Of a stretch of 55,496 nucleotides of DNA, positions 40,600-51,216 are shown in pieces. A program made the position numbers and the translations under genes. How positions within the stretch are numbered: the first letter of the stretch is position 1; each line of letters begins with the position of its first letter. Origin of the DNA: Deltaproteobacteria bacterium (GTDB taxonomy: Bacteria; Desulfobacterota; DSM-4660; Desulfatiglandales; HGW-15); assembly GCA_016930795.1 (NCBI GenBank), contig JAFGFY010000026.1, positions 1 to 55,496 on the forward strand, in the 5' to 3' direction. The notes under the pieces were generated by a model. That model did not search any database. It was not told where the DNA came from and worked only from the letters and a program-made list of their open reading frames with translations.

Positions 40600-43140
40600 C
40601 TATGTGCTTCTTTTAGGATGTTCGTCTTTTGTAGCTCGCTTCTTTTTAAACGAGTCTATTCTTGAAGCAAGAAGTCTAATTACTCTCTCCATCTCCGCCG
40701 CGCTTTTGAATCGATCCGAAGGCTTCTTGGCCAGGGCCTTATCTAGAATCTGGTCACATATTTGGGGGATTCTAGGATCATAGGTTTGTACCGAAGGATG
40801 CCTGACCTGAGTGATCTGATACAACAACCCGCTCAAGTTTTCTCCCTTAAACGGCAATTCGCCCGTAAGTAGTTGAAAGAACAAAATCCCCAAAGAAAAA
40901 ATATCGGATCGCAGATCGACCTTTTGTCCCATGATTTGTTCAGGGGACATATAGTTCGGGGTGCCTAGAATGACTCCCGTCTTCGTCCTGGACGAGGAAA
41001 TTGCCTTTGCAATCCCAAAATCCGTGACCTTAACCTCCCCGTTTTCCAGGAGCATGATATTTGCCGGTTTTATGTCTCTATGGATGACATCTGCCTTGTG
41101 TGCGAAGTCAAGGGCTTCAGCCACATCAGCAATGACCTCTAATGTTTTTCTAAAAGGGAGAAGATTCCCCTTAGAAGTGTGCTGCTCTATACTTATGCCT
41201 TCCACAAACTCCATAGCCATATAGGTCAACTCACCATCCTCCCCGAAATCGTAGATGGTTCCTATGGCGGGATGGGAGAGCTTCCCGACTATTTCCGCCT
41301 CTCGAGAGAATCGCTCCTTGATTTCTTGAATGACATCCTCTTCAAACTCATCTGAAAGACGAATCGTCTTGACGGCCAATATCCGGTTTATTTTGGGATC
41401 AAGAGCCTTGTAGACTTGTCCCATAGAACCTTCACCCAATTCCTCAAGAATCTGATATCTTCCGATACTCGACCTTCTCCCAGCACCGTGTTCCGGCATC
41501 ACATTCACATCACTGTCATCACCAGAGCTGTCAGTGGTGGATGTGCCATCAGATTTTAACCGGGGAATCCGCTCATCCAAATCTCGATAGGGGCCCCATT
41601 TCTCGACATACTCATAAGTAGTCAAGGCCTTATCGATCATTTTTTTGCGTTCGTATTCGAGTCCCAGGGCATAGATGAGATCTTTCACCTCGTTATCCAC
41701 AGGCAGCCTTCGAAATTTGTCAAAGGCTTGATCCAGTAATCCCTGGCTTTGGAAATCGAGACCAAGCAACCGATTTGCCGCAATTGAATCGCTCCTGGCC
41801 ATCTTGGAAGCCATCTGATGCTTGAGAAAGAGAGCCAGGTAGAGCGTCAATATACAATTTGCAGTGTATGTGGTCTTCAGCCATATATCGAATTGGAAAA
41901 ATAAGAACCATCCCGCGAACAAAGTGAGAATGATCAGCCCCATAGCCATCCCGAATCTGCTTATCGATCTTGTTCGCGTTAGGAAATATGAGATAATCCC
42001 ACCCAACAGAACAATAATTAAAGCCTCAATATAGATCATAAAGGAAGGTCGGATCATGAAAGCATCGCTGATGATGTTATCCAAAATGTTTGCTATGAAC
42101 TCAGTATCGCTCATCTTAGATAAGATGGGTGTGTTTATTCGTGCGCTTCCCCGGAAATCCAACCCAATAAGGACGATCTTCCTTTTCAAGGTCGAAGGGA
42201 CCTGCATTTTTTTCAGGATGTCCGCGAAAGAATAATGAGGAAAAAGACCTGGAGCATTTTTGAACTTGATAAGCAGTTCCCCTCTTTTTAGAGGGATTAT
42301 CTGACTTCCCAGTTGGATTTGATGATCTTTTAGGAGGACTTCTTTAGGCTGCAAATCAAGATAGGCCATGGCTAAGCGGAGGGGAAAAGACGGCAGCGCC
42401 GAGCCCTTATAGCTCAGAAACATGAGGTGAGATTGCCCCTTCAAACCGCCATCAACAGTCAACTTGTCATGACCGAGTCCAAGAGCATTTCGAGCAAGAT
42501 CAGAGAAGGGAAGTGATATATTGTATGTAGAAAGCATCTTTCGTGTCGATGCGGAGAGTCTGCCGGACTCTAATAAATCGTTGGAGAGTAGAGCGTCCTG
42601 GTCCTTTTCGAATCCATCATATGAATCATCGGAATGAACAGAAAACGGCAGAACAATATTGCCACTTTGTCGAACACTTTCGACAAGTCTTTTATCCGTG
42701 TCATAATCCCTTTCCAATTGTTTGAGGTTTTCCGATATCCAGCTGGTTAAGGAAGAATCCTTATCGCCAAAAGGATAAGCATTGAGTTTTTTCTCAAAAG
42801 ATTCTACAAATGAAAGAGCCGGGTTTGATTCTCTTTCAACAAAGGGGATATTGATGCCGACAACTTCGGCATTACTTTCCTTAAGCAGATCTATCATTTG
42901 TGCGATAAGATGTCGGGGCCAGGGCCATGAGCCGAGGCTAGCTAGACTTTTATCGTCGATATAGATGATCCCTATTCTGGGTACTGCCCGATCTTGTCCC
43001 TGAACAAATTTCATTTCAGTATCATAGATATATCTCTCGAAAGTCTCAAAAAGAGAGGGGCGTACGAAGGAGAATCCGATGAATACAAGGACAATGATGG
43101 CCACTAATAGGAGATCAGAGTTTGAGATTTTTCTTGTCAT
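40600..43140 (-). CDS. CHASE2-domain transmembrane serine/threonine protein kinase
   Basis: N-terminal TM and CHASE2-like sensor (RIGIIYIDDKSLASLGSWPWPRHLIAQMIDLLKESNAEVVGI); three further TM segments; kinase YQILEELGEGSMGQVYKA, VIHRDIKPANIMLL, VTDFGIAKA. Confidence 0.92.
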   Translation of the reverse strand: MTRKISNSDLLLVAIIVLVFIGFSFVRPSLFETFERYIYDTEMKFVQGQDRAVPRIGIIYIDDKSLASLGSWPWPRHLIAQMIDLLKESNAEVVGINIPFVERESNPALSFVESFEKKLNAYPFGDKDSSLTSWISENLKQLERDYDTDKRLVESVRQSGNIVLPFSVHSDDSYDGFEKDQDALLSNDLLESGRLSASTRKMLSTYNISLPFSDLARNALGLGHDKLTVDGGLKGQSHLMFLSYKGSALPSFPLRLAMAYLDLQPKEVLLKDHQIQLGSQIIPLKRGELLIKFKNAPGLFPHYSFADILKKMQVPSTLKRKIVLIGLDFRGSARINTPILSKMSDTEFIANILDNIISDAFMIRPSFMIYIEALIIVLLGGIISYFLTRTRSISRFGMAMGLIILTLFAGWFLFFQFDIWLKTTYTANCILTLYLALFLKHQMASKMARSDSIAANRLLGLDFQSQGLLDQAFDKFRRLPVDNEVKDLIYALGLEYERKKMIDKALTTYEYVEKWGPYRDLDERIPRLKSDGTSTTDSSGDDSDVNVMPEHGAGRRSSIGRYQILEELGEGSMGQVYKALDPKINRILAVKTIRLSDEFEEDVIQEIKERFSREAEIVGKLSHPAIGTIYDFGEDGELTYMAMEFVEGISIEQHTSKGNLLPFRKTLEVIADVAEALDFAHKADVIHRDIKPANIMLLENGEVKVTDFGIAKAISSSRTKTGVILGTPNYMSPEQIMGQKVDLRSDIFSLGILFFQLLTGELPFKGENLSGLLYQITQVRHPSVQTYDPRIPQICDQILDKALAKKPSDRFKSAAEMERVIRLLASRIDSFKKKRATKDEHPKRST

Positions 43141-43186
43141 AACGATAGAATGCCTATTCTCAGATACGGAAACGGCTTTAGAAGCA

Positions 43187-44722
43187 CTATTCTGAGTTTA
43201 TCTCATATTGTTCTAAATGAAACTCTTCTTTCGCGATGATAATGATGGGTCTGTTTATTCTCTTTTCCATATCCACAATCGATTGCTGCTCCTCATCTTT
43301 GAGAACATGATCGATTTGGGGATTTACCCGCACAAATAGGTTTGCCCCTTCCATAGAGGATCCGGCTTCCCTTTCCAGATCACGGAATATCTCATAACAA
43401 ATCGTCTTTTTTGATTTCAGAGTTCCCCTTCCTTCACAGTAGCTACAGGGTTCGCTCATGAGTCTGTTGAGATTCTCCTTGGTTCTTTTTCTCGTCATTT
43501 CAATGAGCCCTAATTCGGACATGCGGAGGACATAAGTTTTGGCCTTGTCCTTGGTTAAGGCGTCCTTCAAGGTCATAAAAACTCGGTCCTGGTTGGCTTT
43601 CTTTTCCATGTCAATGAAATCAATGACAATCAGACCTCCAATATTCCTGAGACGAAGCTGATAGGCGATCTCTTTTACTGCCTCAAGGTTTGTTTTCAGG
43701 ATGGTCTCTTCCACGTTCCTTGCGCCCACATAGCTTCCCGTGTTTACGTCTATGGCTGTCATAGCCTCTGTTTGTTCGATGACAATGTATCCCCCAGATT
43801 TCAGCCATATCTTTTTTTCCAAGGCCCTGGAAATCTCCATTTCTACGCCATATGTGTCGAAAATAGGATCGACTCCTTTGTAAAGCTCAACGGAATATTT
43901 CAGTCTGGGGGCAAAAGTCTCAATGAATTCCATGATGTTTTTATGCTCTTCTTCAGAATCAATTATGAGTCGGTCCACTTCCCGGGTAAATAGATCGCGT
44001 ACGGATCGGAGCGAGACATTCAAATCTCTGTGAAGGAGACCGGGGCTTGTCAGTTTTGCCATTTTTTCCTTGATATTGGCCCACAACTTCAGGAGGAAAT
44101 CCATTTCAGATTTGAGTTTGTCTCTATCCGCGCCTTCGCTAACCGTCCTTGCTATAAAGCCAAACTCCCCAGGCCTCAACTCTGCGATGATATTCCTGAG
44201 CCTTTCTCGTTCTTCCGTATCTTCTATACGTCTGGAGACCCCGATATGATTGACGGTGGGCATGAGAACAAGGTGCCTGCCGGGCAAGGAGATATGAGAA
44301 GTGAGGCGGGCCCCCTTAGTCCCGATGGGTTCTTTCGCCACTTGAACCATGATATCTTCTCCCTCGTGCAGGAGGTCCTCTATATTGAAAAACGTCCCAG
44401 TCAGAGCGTTTGGCTTCAACTCATCCTGTTCCTCGACTAACGGATTTCCGTCATTGACACTGATAGGGAATATCATCTGTTCCAGCCCCACAAAATCTTT
44501 ATGCACATCCGATACATACAGGAATGCAGTCCTATCAAACCCTATATCAACGAATGCTGCCTGCATTCCAGGAAGAACTCTAACGACTCTTCCACGATAT
44601 ATGTTTCCTGTAAGTTCTTGCCCGGTTTTTCTCTCTATGTGGAGTTCGAGGACAACTCCGTTTTCTACAAGCGCTACTCTGACTTCATGGGGCCTTGAGT
44701 TGATGATGAGTTCACTGACCAT
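43187..44722 (-). CDS. rng: ribonuclease G/E family
   Basis: SELIINSRPHEVRVALVENGVVLELHIER; GNIYRGRVVRVLPGMQAAFVDIGFDRTAFLYVSD; GGLIVIDFIDME; CSYCEGRGTLKS. Confidence 0.93.
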   Translation of the reverse strand: MVSELIINSRPHEVRVALVENGVVLELHIERKTGQELTGNIYRGRVVRVLPGMQAAFVDIGFDRTAFLYVSDVHKDFVGLEQMIFPISVNDGNPLVEEQDELKPNALTGTFFNIEDLLHEGEDIMVQVAKEPIGTKGARLTSHISLPGRHLVLMPTVNHIGVSRRIEDTEERERLRNIIAELRPGEFGFIARTVSEGADRDKLKSEMDFLLKLWANIKEKMAKLTSPGLLHRDLNVSLRSVRDLFTREVDRLIIDSEEEHKNIMEFIETFAPRLKYSVELYKGVDPIFDTYGVEMEISRALEKKIWLKSGGYIVIEQTEAMTAIDVNTGSYVGARNVEETILKTNLEAVKEIAYQLRLRNIGGLIVIDFIDMEKKANQDRVFMTLKDALTKDKAKTYVLRMSELGLIEMTRKRTKENLNRLMSEPCSYCEGRGTLKSKKTICYEIFRDLEREAGSSMEGANLFVRVNPQIDHVLKDEEQQSIVDMEKRINRPIIIIAKEEFHLEQYEINSE

Positions 44723-44733
44723 AGGAAAACCAC

Positions 44734-47253
44734 CTAAAGAGACTGGATCATGACTTGATTCGTCTTAAGTATTTTTATTCGCCGGGTCTCTTGGCCGCTA
44801 AGGTGAAAGACCCCCTTGATGATATCTATTGGTTTTAACTTGGGACCGGGATCATGTGTGATGATCAAATTCAGACCACTTGGCGGAACCAGGTATATAG
44901 ATTTGACCAAGGATCTGGCATCAATTGTTTTTCTGTTTCCCTTTGCCGTTTTAGAAACGGGAAAGCATTTCGACTGAAGAAATCTATCCAAATCAGCCTG
45001 TTTCACTTGCAATCCGTCCAGGGCGATATGATAGTGGCTTTCCTTCAATGTCAGTTTTCCTTTGTCATGGGGAATTTCTTCGAAATGCAGGATTCTGATG
45101 CCATCGGGGAGTTGCCGGGCGATTTTCTCCCTCAACAAGGAAATAGGGATGTTGTCAGACAACTCAATCTCCACCGTTTCATGGATACTCTCAGTGCCCA
45201 CCGGCAGGGCACAAGTGAATGAGATCTTGGGCATAGGATGAAAGCCCTTAGAGTAAACAAGATTTAGGCCAGCCCTCTTGAAGGCCCTGATGAAGAGACG
45301 AACAAGTTCGAGGTGTCCGAGATACTTGGCTCTCAAGGTTTTTGAAAAAGTGATTCTGCATCTTTTTGTCTTGGATATGTCATGGCGGAGGATATCCCCC
45401 TTTATCTCAACAGGGGGATCCCAGTCCTTGTATAGTACGGGGCGAATTCTTTTGTGATCACACACGCCGCATTCAAGGCATTTCTGACGACAATCAGGTG
45501 AGATTTCACCTCGCAGGGCCTTTTCGCTCTCTTTTAAGAGATATCTCCGTGAAACCCCTGACTTGATGTGCTCCCAGGGCAGGACCTCGTCCGTAGATCT
45601 TGGTCGGTATAAATAGAAATCGGGATCCAGATTGGAAAGGGCAAAGGCTTGTTTCCAAATATCCATATTGAAATGTTCTCCCCAGGCATCAAATCTGGCT
45701 CCTAAGCGCCATGCCTCTATGAGCGTCTTGCTCAATCGACGGTCTCCTCGGGAGAAAACACCCTCAAGCCAACTTAACTCAGGCTGGTTCCATTTCACTC
45801 GTATCCGCTTGTCGTTGAAGGCACTTCGGACGAACTGAATACGTCGCCGGCTTTCTTCAATGGGCAGTTGAGGCATCCACATGAAAGGAGTATGGGCTTT
45901 CGGTACAAAGGTGGCAACACTGACATGAAGCTTCTTTCTCTCTCCTTCCTTTTTCGCGGAGTAGGCTAATTTCTCAACGAGATCAACGAGTTGTTGGAGA
46001 TCTTCATCATTTTCAGTTGGAAGGCCAATCATGAAATAGAGTTTGATAAGATTCCAACCCGCCCTGTATACTTGAGGCGCTATATTTAAAATTTCTTTGT
46101 TGGTCAGCGATTTGTTGATAACCCGCTTCAATCTGTCACTGCCCGCCTCAGGGGCCAGGGTAAAACCAGTCTTCCTGACTCTTTTGATCTGGTCGAACCA
46201 ACTCGGATTCAGGCTGTCAATTCTCAGGGAGGGCAGACTAATCGAGACCCTGCTTTTGGCATGTCTATCCATGAGTTCTTCAAGCAATTGATCAAGACAA
46301 GAGTAATCCCCCGAACTCAAAGAGAGCAAAGAGAGTTCCTCAAAACCTGTTTCTTTGAGTGATTTCCCTGCAAGATCGATAACGGAAGCGGGGCTTCGCT
46401 CCCGTGTGGGGCGATATATCATGCCAGCCTGACAGAAGCGACATCCTCTTGTACATCCACGAGAAATCTCTACGACTAATCGGTCATGGATCAGTTCAGC
46501 AAAGGGGACGACCTGACGGCATAGAGAAGGGTTGTAATTGATGTCAGAAATGATGGCCTTTTTTACTTCCTCATAATGCTCTAGCAAAGGCTCGATTGAA
46601 TGAATGACTCCATTGGTTCTATAGTGAGGCTTAAACAGATGGGGCACATACACCCCATCAATTTGGGTTAGTTCGGATAGGAAGGCTTGTTTCTTCCCCG
46701 GCTTTGCCCGTTTTACTTCTTGGACCCTTCGGCATATTTCAAGAGCTGTTTCCTCTCCGTCACCGATCACCATAGCATCAAAAAAATCGGCAACGGGTTC
46801 TGGATTGAAGCAAGCAGGCCCCCCTGCGATGATTAATGGAAAAGAATCATCCCTTTGCTCTGATAGGAAGGGGATGCCGGAAAGATTAAGGATATTTAAA
46901 ACATTGGTGAATGACAATTCATGCTGGAGACTGAAACCGACAATATCAAATTCAAGCAAAGGCCTCCCTGATTCGAGTGCGGGCAGAGGTATTCTCCTTT
47001 CCCGGAGTTCTTCTTCCAGGTCTGTCCACGGGGAAAAGATTCTCTCGGCTGCTAACCAGGTATGACTATTCAGGGTATGATAAAGGATCTTTAACCCTAG
47101 ATGGGACATCCCCACCTCATAGACATCAGGGAAGGCTAGGGCAATAGAGACCTCCACGGCAGCAGGATCTTTCCTTATGGAATTGATCTCGTTTCCTATG
47201 TAGCGACTTGGTCGCTTGATTTGTGAAAACCAGGGCTCGTCGAGTATGGACAT
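44734..47253 (-). CDS. TIGR03960-family radical SAM protein fused to TIGR03936/DUF2344 domain
   Basis: EISRGCTRGCRFCQAGMIYRPTRERSP; C-terminal RITFSKTLRAKYLGHLELVRLFIRAFKRAGLNLVYSKGFHPMPKISFTCALPVGTES. Confidence 0.92.
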   Translation of the reverse strand: MSILDEPWFSQIKRPSRYIGNEINSIRKDPAAVEVSIALAFPDVYEVGMSHLGLKILYHTLNSHTWLAAERIFSPWTDLEEELRERRIPLPALESGRPLLEFDIVGFSLQHELSFTNVLNILNLSGIPFLSEQRDDSFPLIIAGGPACFNPEPVADFFDAMVIGDGEETALEICRRVQEVKRAKPGKKQAFLSELTQIDGVYVPHLFKPHYRTNGVIHSIEPLLEHYEEVKKAIISDINYNPSLCRQVVPFAELIHDRLVVEISRGCTRGCRFCQAGMIYRPTRERSPASVIDLAGKSLKETGFEELSLLSLSSGDYSCLDQLLEELMDRHAKSRVSISLPSLRIDSLNPSWFDQIKRVRKTGFTLAPEAGSDRLKRVINKSLTNKEILNIAPQVYRAGWNLIKLYFMIGLPTENDEDLQQLVDLVEKLAYSAKKEGERKKLHVSVATFVPKAHTPFMWMPQLPIEESRRRIQFVRSAFNDKRIRVKWNQPELSWLEGVFSRGDRRLSKTLIEAWRLGARFDAWGEHFNMDIWKQAFALSNLDPDFYLYRPRSTDEVLPWEHIKSGVSRRYLLKESEKALRGEISPDCRQKCLECGVCDHKRIRPVLYKDWDPPVEIKGDILRHDISKTKRCRITFSKTLRAKYLGHLELVRLFIRAFKRAGLNLVYSKGFHPMPKISFTCALPVGTESIHETVEIELSDNIPISLLREKIARQLPDGIRILHFEEIPHDKGKLTLKESHYHIALDGLQVKQADLDRFLQSKCFPVSKTAKGNRKTIDARSLVKSIYLVPPSGLNLIITHDPGPKLKPIDIIKGVFHLSGQETRRIKILKTNQVMIQSL

Positions 47254-47397
47254 GCTGCGTCATCCTGATCGTAGTCACAAGAGGTCCATGTTGATTTCTT
47301 GAGTGTGATTATCAATCCCTATATTTATTTTAATACAACTGGATGTATTGTCATCTAATATGTGTCGAGGACGCTAAAACAGACCACCTCGATATCT

Positions 47398-49125
47398 CTA
47401 GATATGGAGAATCTCTGAAGATGAGGAGGAAGCGGATTTTTCTAGGAGTATAGTAATCTCCGCCCCTCCGTCAGGGTGGTTTTGTCCTTTAATTTTGCCT
47501 TTGAGACCGTCTACTATCCGTTTGACCGTGGCAAGACCTAGGCCTGATCCTCTTTCTTTTGTGGTGAAGAAGGGAGTAAATAGGTGATGGAGGGCTTTTT
47601 CGTTGAATCCCTGACCCGTATCCCTGACACTCATCCTTACGACTTCCCGTCTTGGTTCAGAGTGATTACCGCTATTCAATACGTCGGCACTGACATAAAC
47701 CATCCCTCCTTCAGACATGGCCTCGCTGGCATTCAGAAGTAGATTCCATAGTATTTGCTTTATCTGTTCAGGATCAGATTCAAGGATGATATTATTTTTG
47801 AAGTCAACTATCACCTGTATTTTTTTTGACCAGTTTTCGCTGTTTCTGAAAAGCTCTACCGATTCAGAGGTCAGTTTGTAGAGATCGAATTTCTGAAGAT
47901 TACAGGGCTTGGGTCTGGCGAAAACAAGAAAATCGCTAACCAGACGGTTCAGTCTTCCTATTTCCGTCAGAATAATACTCATAAGCCGATTATTAACATC
48001 ATCTTTTTCCAAACCTTCGCTGAGCAGTTGAATCGACCCGCTGATAGATGCCATAGGGTTTCGGATCTCATGGGCTATCCCTGCGGCCAGTTGACCGATA
48101 AGCGCGAGATCCTCAACTTTTTTCATCTCCTCTTCAATTTGTCTGACCTCGGTCATATCCTGAAAGAACAAAATCTTCCCTTTCTGTTCTTCGTTTGAAA
48201 GCTTGAGAGGTGAAATCGAGAAGCGGAGAAAGATCCTCTTGCCATCTTCTCTTACATAGGGAAGGTCTATAAATGGATAGGTCGCAGGCGATTGCCGAGT
48301 TGAGTCTTTACTACCGTCCAAGTATTCCGCGACAAAAGGGAGTATTTCCGTGATCTGTCTACCTATAGCCTTACCGGGCTTGACTGCAAAAATATCTTCT
48401 GCGGCCGGATTGAAAAGAATCACCCTGTTCCGATTATCAATGGTGATAACGCCGGATATGATACTTCTCACAATCCTCTCATTGAGGGCCTCCAAGGTGT
48501 CGATATCGTTTTGTTTGGCCTTGAGTTCAATCCGGCCTTTTCGTGCCTGTTCAGAAAGGAAACTGCTAAGAAAAGCGACAAGGAAAAAGGCGCCACTATT
48601 GACAACTACATTGAAGAGGGTATACAGGCCCTCGCTTTCTGCAGGGTAGAGTGTCAGAGGAGGGCTGAAGGGTTGGATCAGATCATAGTAGTTCAAATCG
48701 AGTAAGAGACCATAGAGTATAGTGCTACTAGAAGCTATGATCAAACCGCCCTTGCGATAAAGGATGATGCTGGCGCTGATGATGGCGAGGAAATAGAGGA
48801 AAGAGAATATGCTTTCCGTCCCTCCCGTGGCATAAATAATGGTTGTGGTGAGAACCGTATCCAGAAGAAGCTGGATATAGGCCAGTTTGATGAGGTGCTT
48901 TTTAAACCTAAGGAGAACAATGTAGATAAAGGTGGTAAAGTAGATGGTAGCGATGAGTAAGTAATGGAATGTTTGAATATCCCCGAAATAGGCCCTTGTC
49001 TGCTTTATCTGTATTAGGATGGATGCACCCAAGAGAAGAGAGACTAGGAGGACCCTCAGAAACATCAGTTTCTGAAGGCTGTTAGACAGTTCCAAGTTCG
49101 AAATGTGGGGCTTCGTATCGATCAT
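47398..49125 (-). CDS. PilS-like membrane sensor histidine kinase (6TM-PAS-HisKA-HATPase)
   Basis: TM-rich N-terminus; AAGIAHEIRNPMASISGSIQLL H-box; NLLLNASEAMSEGG; TGQGFNEKALHHLFTPFFTTKERGSGLGLATVKRIV. Confidence 0.9.
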   Translation of the reverse strand: MIDTKPHISNLELSNSLQKLMFLRVLLVSLLLGASILIQIKQTRAYFGDIQTFHYLLIATIYFTTFIYIVLLRFKKHLIKLAYIQLLLDTVLTTTIIYATGGTESIFSFLYFLAIISASIILYRKGGLIIASSSTILYGLLLDLNYYDLIQPFSPPLTLYPAESEGLYTLFNVVVNSGAFFLVAFLSSFLSEQARKGRIELKAKQNDIDTLEALNERIVRSIISGVITIDNRNRVILFNPAAEDIFAVKPGKAIGRQITEILPFVAEYLDGSKDSTRQSPATYPFIDLPYVREDGKRIFLRFSISPLKLSNEEQKGKILFFQDMTEVRQIEEEMKKVEDLALIGQLAAGIAHEIRNPMASISGSIQLLSEGLEKDDVNNRLMSIILTEIGRLNRLVSDFLVFARPKPCNLQKFDLYKLTSESVELFRNSENWSKKIQVIVDFKNNIILESDPEQIKQILWNLLLNASEAMSEGGMVYVSADVLNSGNHSEPRREVVRMSVRDTGQGFNEKALHHLFTPFFTTKERGSGLGLATVKRIVDGLKGKIKGQNHPDGGAEITILLEKSASSSSSEILHI

Positions 49126-49136
49126 GAGGAAAGAAT

Positions 49137-50345
49137 CTATCCCATGGCAGCGGCCATTTGGAAGATAGGTAGATACATGGCTATTACCAGTCCACCGATG
49201 GCCCCTCCAAGAAACAGCATAAGCATGGGTTCCAGCATGGAAGTCAGGGCATCCACTGCGGAATCCACCTCGTCATCATAAAAATCGGCGATCTTGTTCA
49301 GCATGGTATCAAGGGCTCCTGTGGCTTCACCCACCGAGATCATTTGAATAACCATACCTGGGAAGATATCAGTCTCTGATAAGGGGTCGGCAATGGTCTG
49401 TCCTTCTGCAATGCTGGCTCTGACCTCAAATATGATTTCTTCGAGAATGACGTTGCCCGACGTCTTGGCAACGATTTCCAAAGAATCCAATATGGGTACG
49501 CCACTCTGTATCATGGTTCCCAAGGTCCGTGAAAACCTCGCGATAGCTGTTTTTTTGAGCAGATCGCCGAATACAGGTAACTTGAGGGCAATGGTATCAG
49601 TAGTCTTTCGGCCGCCTTTGGAATTTCTATATTTCTTAAATAGGAAGATTAAAGCCGCCACGGCAAGGATCACCCAATGAATATTACTTTTCATGAACCG
49701 GCTCATATTCACCACCATTTGAGTGGGCCCTGGTAGGGCTGCACCAAAATCGGAAAACATCTCCTCAAAAACTGGAATAACAAAAATAAGAATCACTGCG
49801 ATGACCAGAATGGCGATGGCAACCACGACCGCGGGATAGGTCATGGCCCCTTTGATACGTTTCTTCAGGGCCTCGGACTTTTCGATATAATCTGCCAGCC
49901 TTCTCATGATGGTATCAAGGATACCGCCCACTTCACCCGCAGCAACGAGATTTACGAAGAGAGCATCGAAGACTTTGGGATGTTTCTTCATTGCCTCCGC
50001 AAGGGTAGAGCCCCCTTCAACGTCTTTCGTGATTTCCTTAAGGATCGCCCTGAAAGTCTTGTTTTCCGTTTGCTCGGCCAAGATCGTGAGTCCTTGGACC
50101 AGAGGGAGCCCTGCGTCGATCATGGTGGAAAATTGTCTGGTAAAGATGACTATGTCTTTACTCTTAACCTTCGGCTGCATGAAGGCGACATTTTCAAAGA
50201 TATCCTTGGGTTTCGTCTTGATTTTGATGACGGTGAGGTTTCGTCTTTTGAGCTGGCTAAGGGCTATCCTTTCGTCAGCAGCTTCCAGTTCACCTTTAAG
50301 CTTTCTGCCTCTTTTTGTTTGCGCAACATATAGATAGATTGGCAT
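49137..50345 (-). CDS. pilC: type IV pilus inner-membrane platform protein
   Basis: KDIVIFTRQFSTMIDAGLPLVQGLTILAEQTENK; GAMTYPAVVVAIAILVIAVILIFVIPVFEEMF; MLEPMLMLFLGGAIGGLVIAMYLPIFQMAAAMG. Confidence 0.94.
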   Translation of the reverse strand: MPIYLYVAQTKRGRKLKGELEAADERIALSQLKRRNLTVIKIKTKPKDIFENVAFMQPKVKSKDIVIFTRQFSTMIDAGLPLVQGLTILAEQTENKTFRAILKEITKDVEGGSTLAEAMKKHPKVFDALFVNLVAAGEVGGILDTIMRRLADYIEKSEALKKRIKGAMTYPAVVVAIAILVIAVILIFVIPVFEEMFSDFGAALPGPTQMVVNMSRFMKSNIHWVILAVAALIFLFKKYRNSKGGRKTTDTIALKLPVFGDLLKKTAIARFSRTLGTMIQSGVPILDSLEIVAKTSGNVILEEIIFEVRASIAEGQTIADPLSETDIFPGMVIQMISVGEATGALDTMLNKIADFYDDEVDSAVDALTSMLEPMLMLFLGGAIGGLVIAMYLPIFQMAAAMG

Positions 50346-50537
50346 CAGGAAGCCTCCCTTTTAGCTTTGTCTATAAAGAATCAGAATAAGTTAATTATTT
50401 TAATAAATTATGTAGGGTATGTCAAGCCATCAGTGGCAAATGAGCTCTAAACGTGAGTATCCTGGATAAGTGGGGCGATAGGTATTGAAAGTCGCCTGCT
50501 TGTCTCCCATTTAGAGTACCTGCTTCGTCGTTTGTGC

Positions 50538-50567
50538 TTGACAACATACTCATATTCAATGTTATAT
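50538..50567 (+). promoter_or_regulatory. possible sigma70-type promoter (TTGACA-N18-TTATAT)
   Basis: TTGACA 50538-50543 and TTATAT 50562-50567, upstream of the biotinyl-domain gene. Confidence 0.3.
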
Positions 50568-50763
50568 CATGACCTCAATTATTGAAGATGGTGTATGGTG
50601 ATCCCTTCCAGTGGGGATGTTCCGAGGTCAAATCCGGAATAGGCCGTCCGTTTCCCTGAGGGCATAACTTGATGTGGAGAGATCACCTCTATACTCAGGG
50701 CAACATTATGTGAGACAATTCATTGTCTTTTAAAAAATAGAATATCAAAAGGAGGGATCTACT

Positions 50764-50976
50764 GTGAATGATATTACTGCTCCTATGGGAGGAAAAGTGC
50801 TCGATGTTCTTGTTGGTGTGGGAGACTCAGTCAACGAGAATGATGAGCTGCTGATTCTTGAGGCCATGAAGATGGAGTTGCCTATTGTGGCGACGTCATC
50901 CGGTACGGTGAAAGAGGTGAAGTGCAACAAGGACGACTCGGTTGAAGCAGGCGCTGTTTTGATCGTGCTGGAGTAA
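50764..50976 (+). CDS. stand-alone biotin carrier protein
   Basis: 70 aa with EAMKMELP biotinylation motif and flanking lipoyl/biotinyl fold pattern. GTG start. Confidence 0.9.
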   Translation: MNDITAPMGGKVLDVLVGVGDSVNENDELLILEAMKMELPIVATSSGTVKEVKCNKDDSVEAGAVLIVLE

Positions 50977-51216
50977 GGGCAGGTGAGATAAGTTTATATT
51001 TTTGCCTATAGAGAACAATCTCTGCTTGCGAAGGACTTGCCATTCGTTTTCTAGGGACACGATAGAAAACCCAAAGAGCAGAGAGGAGAAACGGTATGTG
51101 AACCGGGAACTAGTCAGAGATATATTGATCACCAGCAGGTCAAAGGCAAAGTGACCGGTAGAGAGAGGGGTGATTATCTTTTTGAATGATAGCAATAGGA
51201 AGTCCGCGGGGCTCTC

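Noticed and set aside
43187-47253. RNase G next to TIGR03960/TIGR03936 radical SAM fusion as a new system
   Set aside because: I recognise this as a common conserved arrangement, so not reported as novel.
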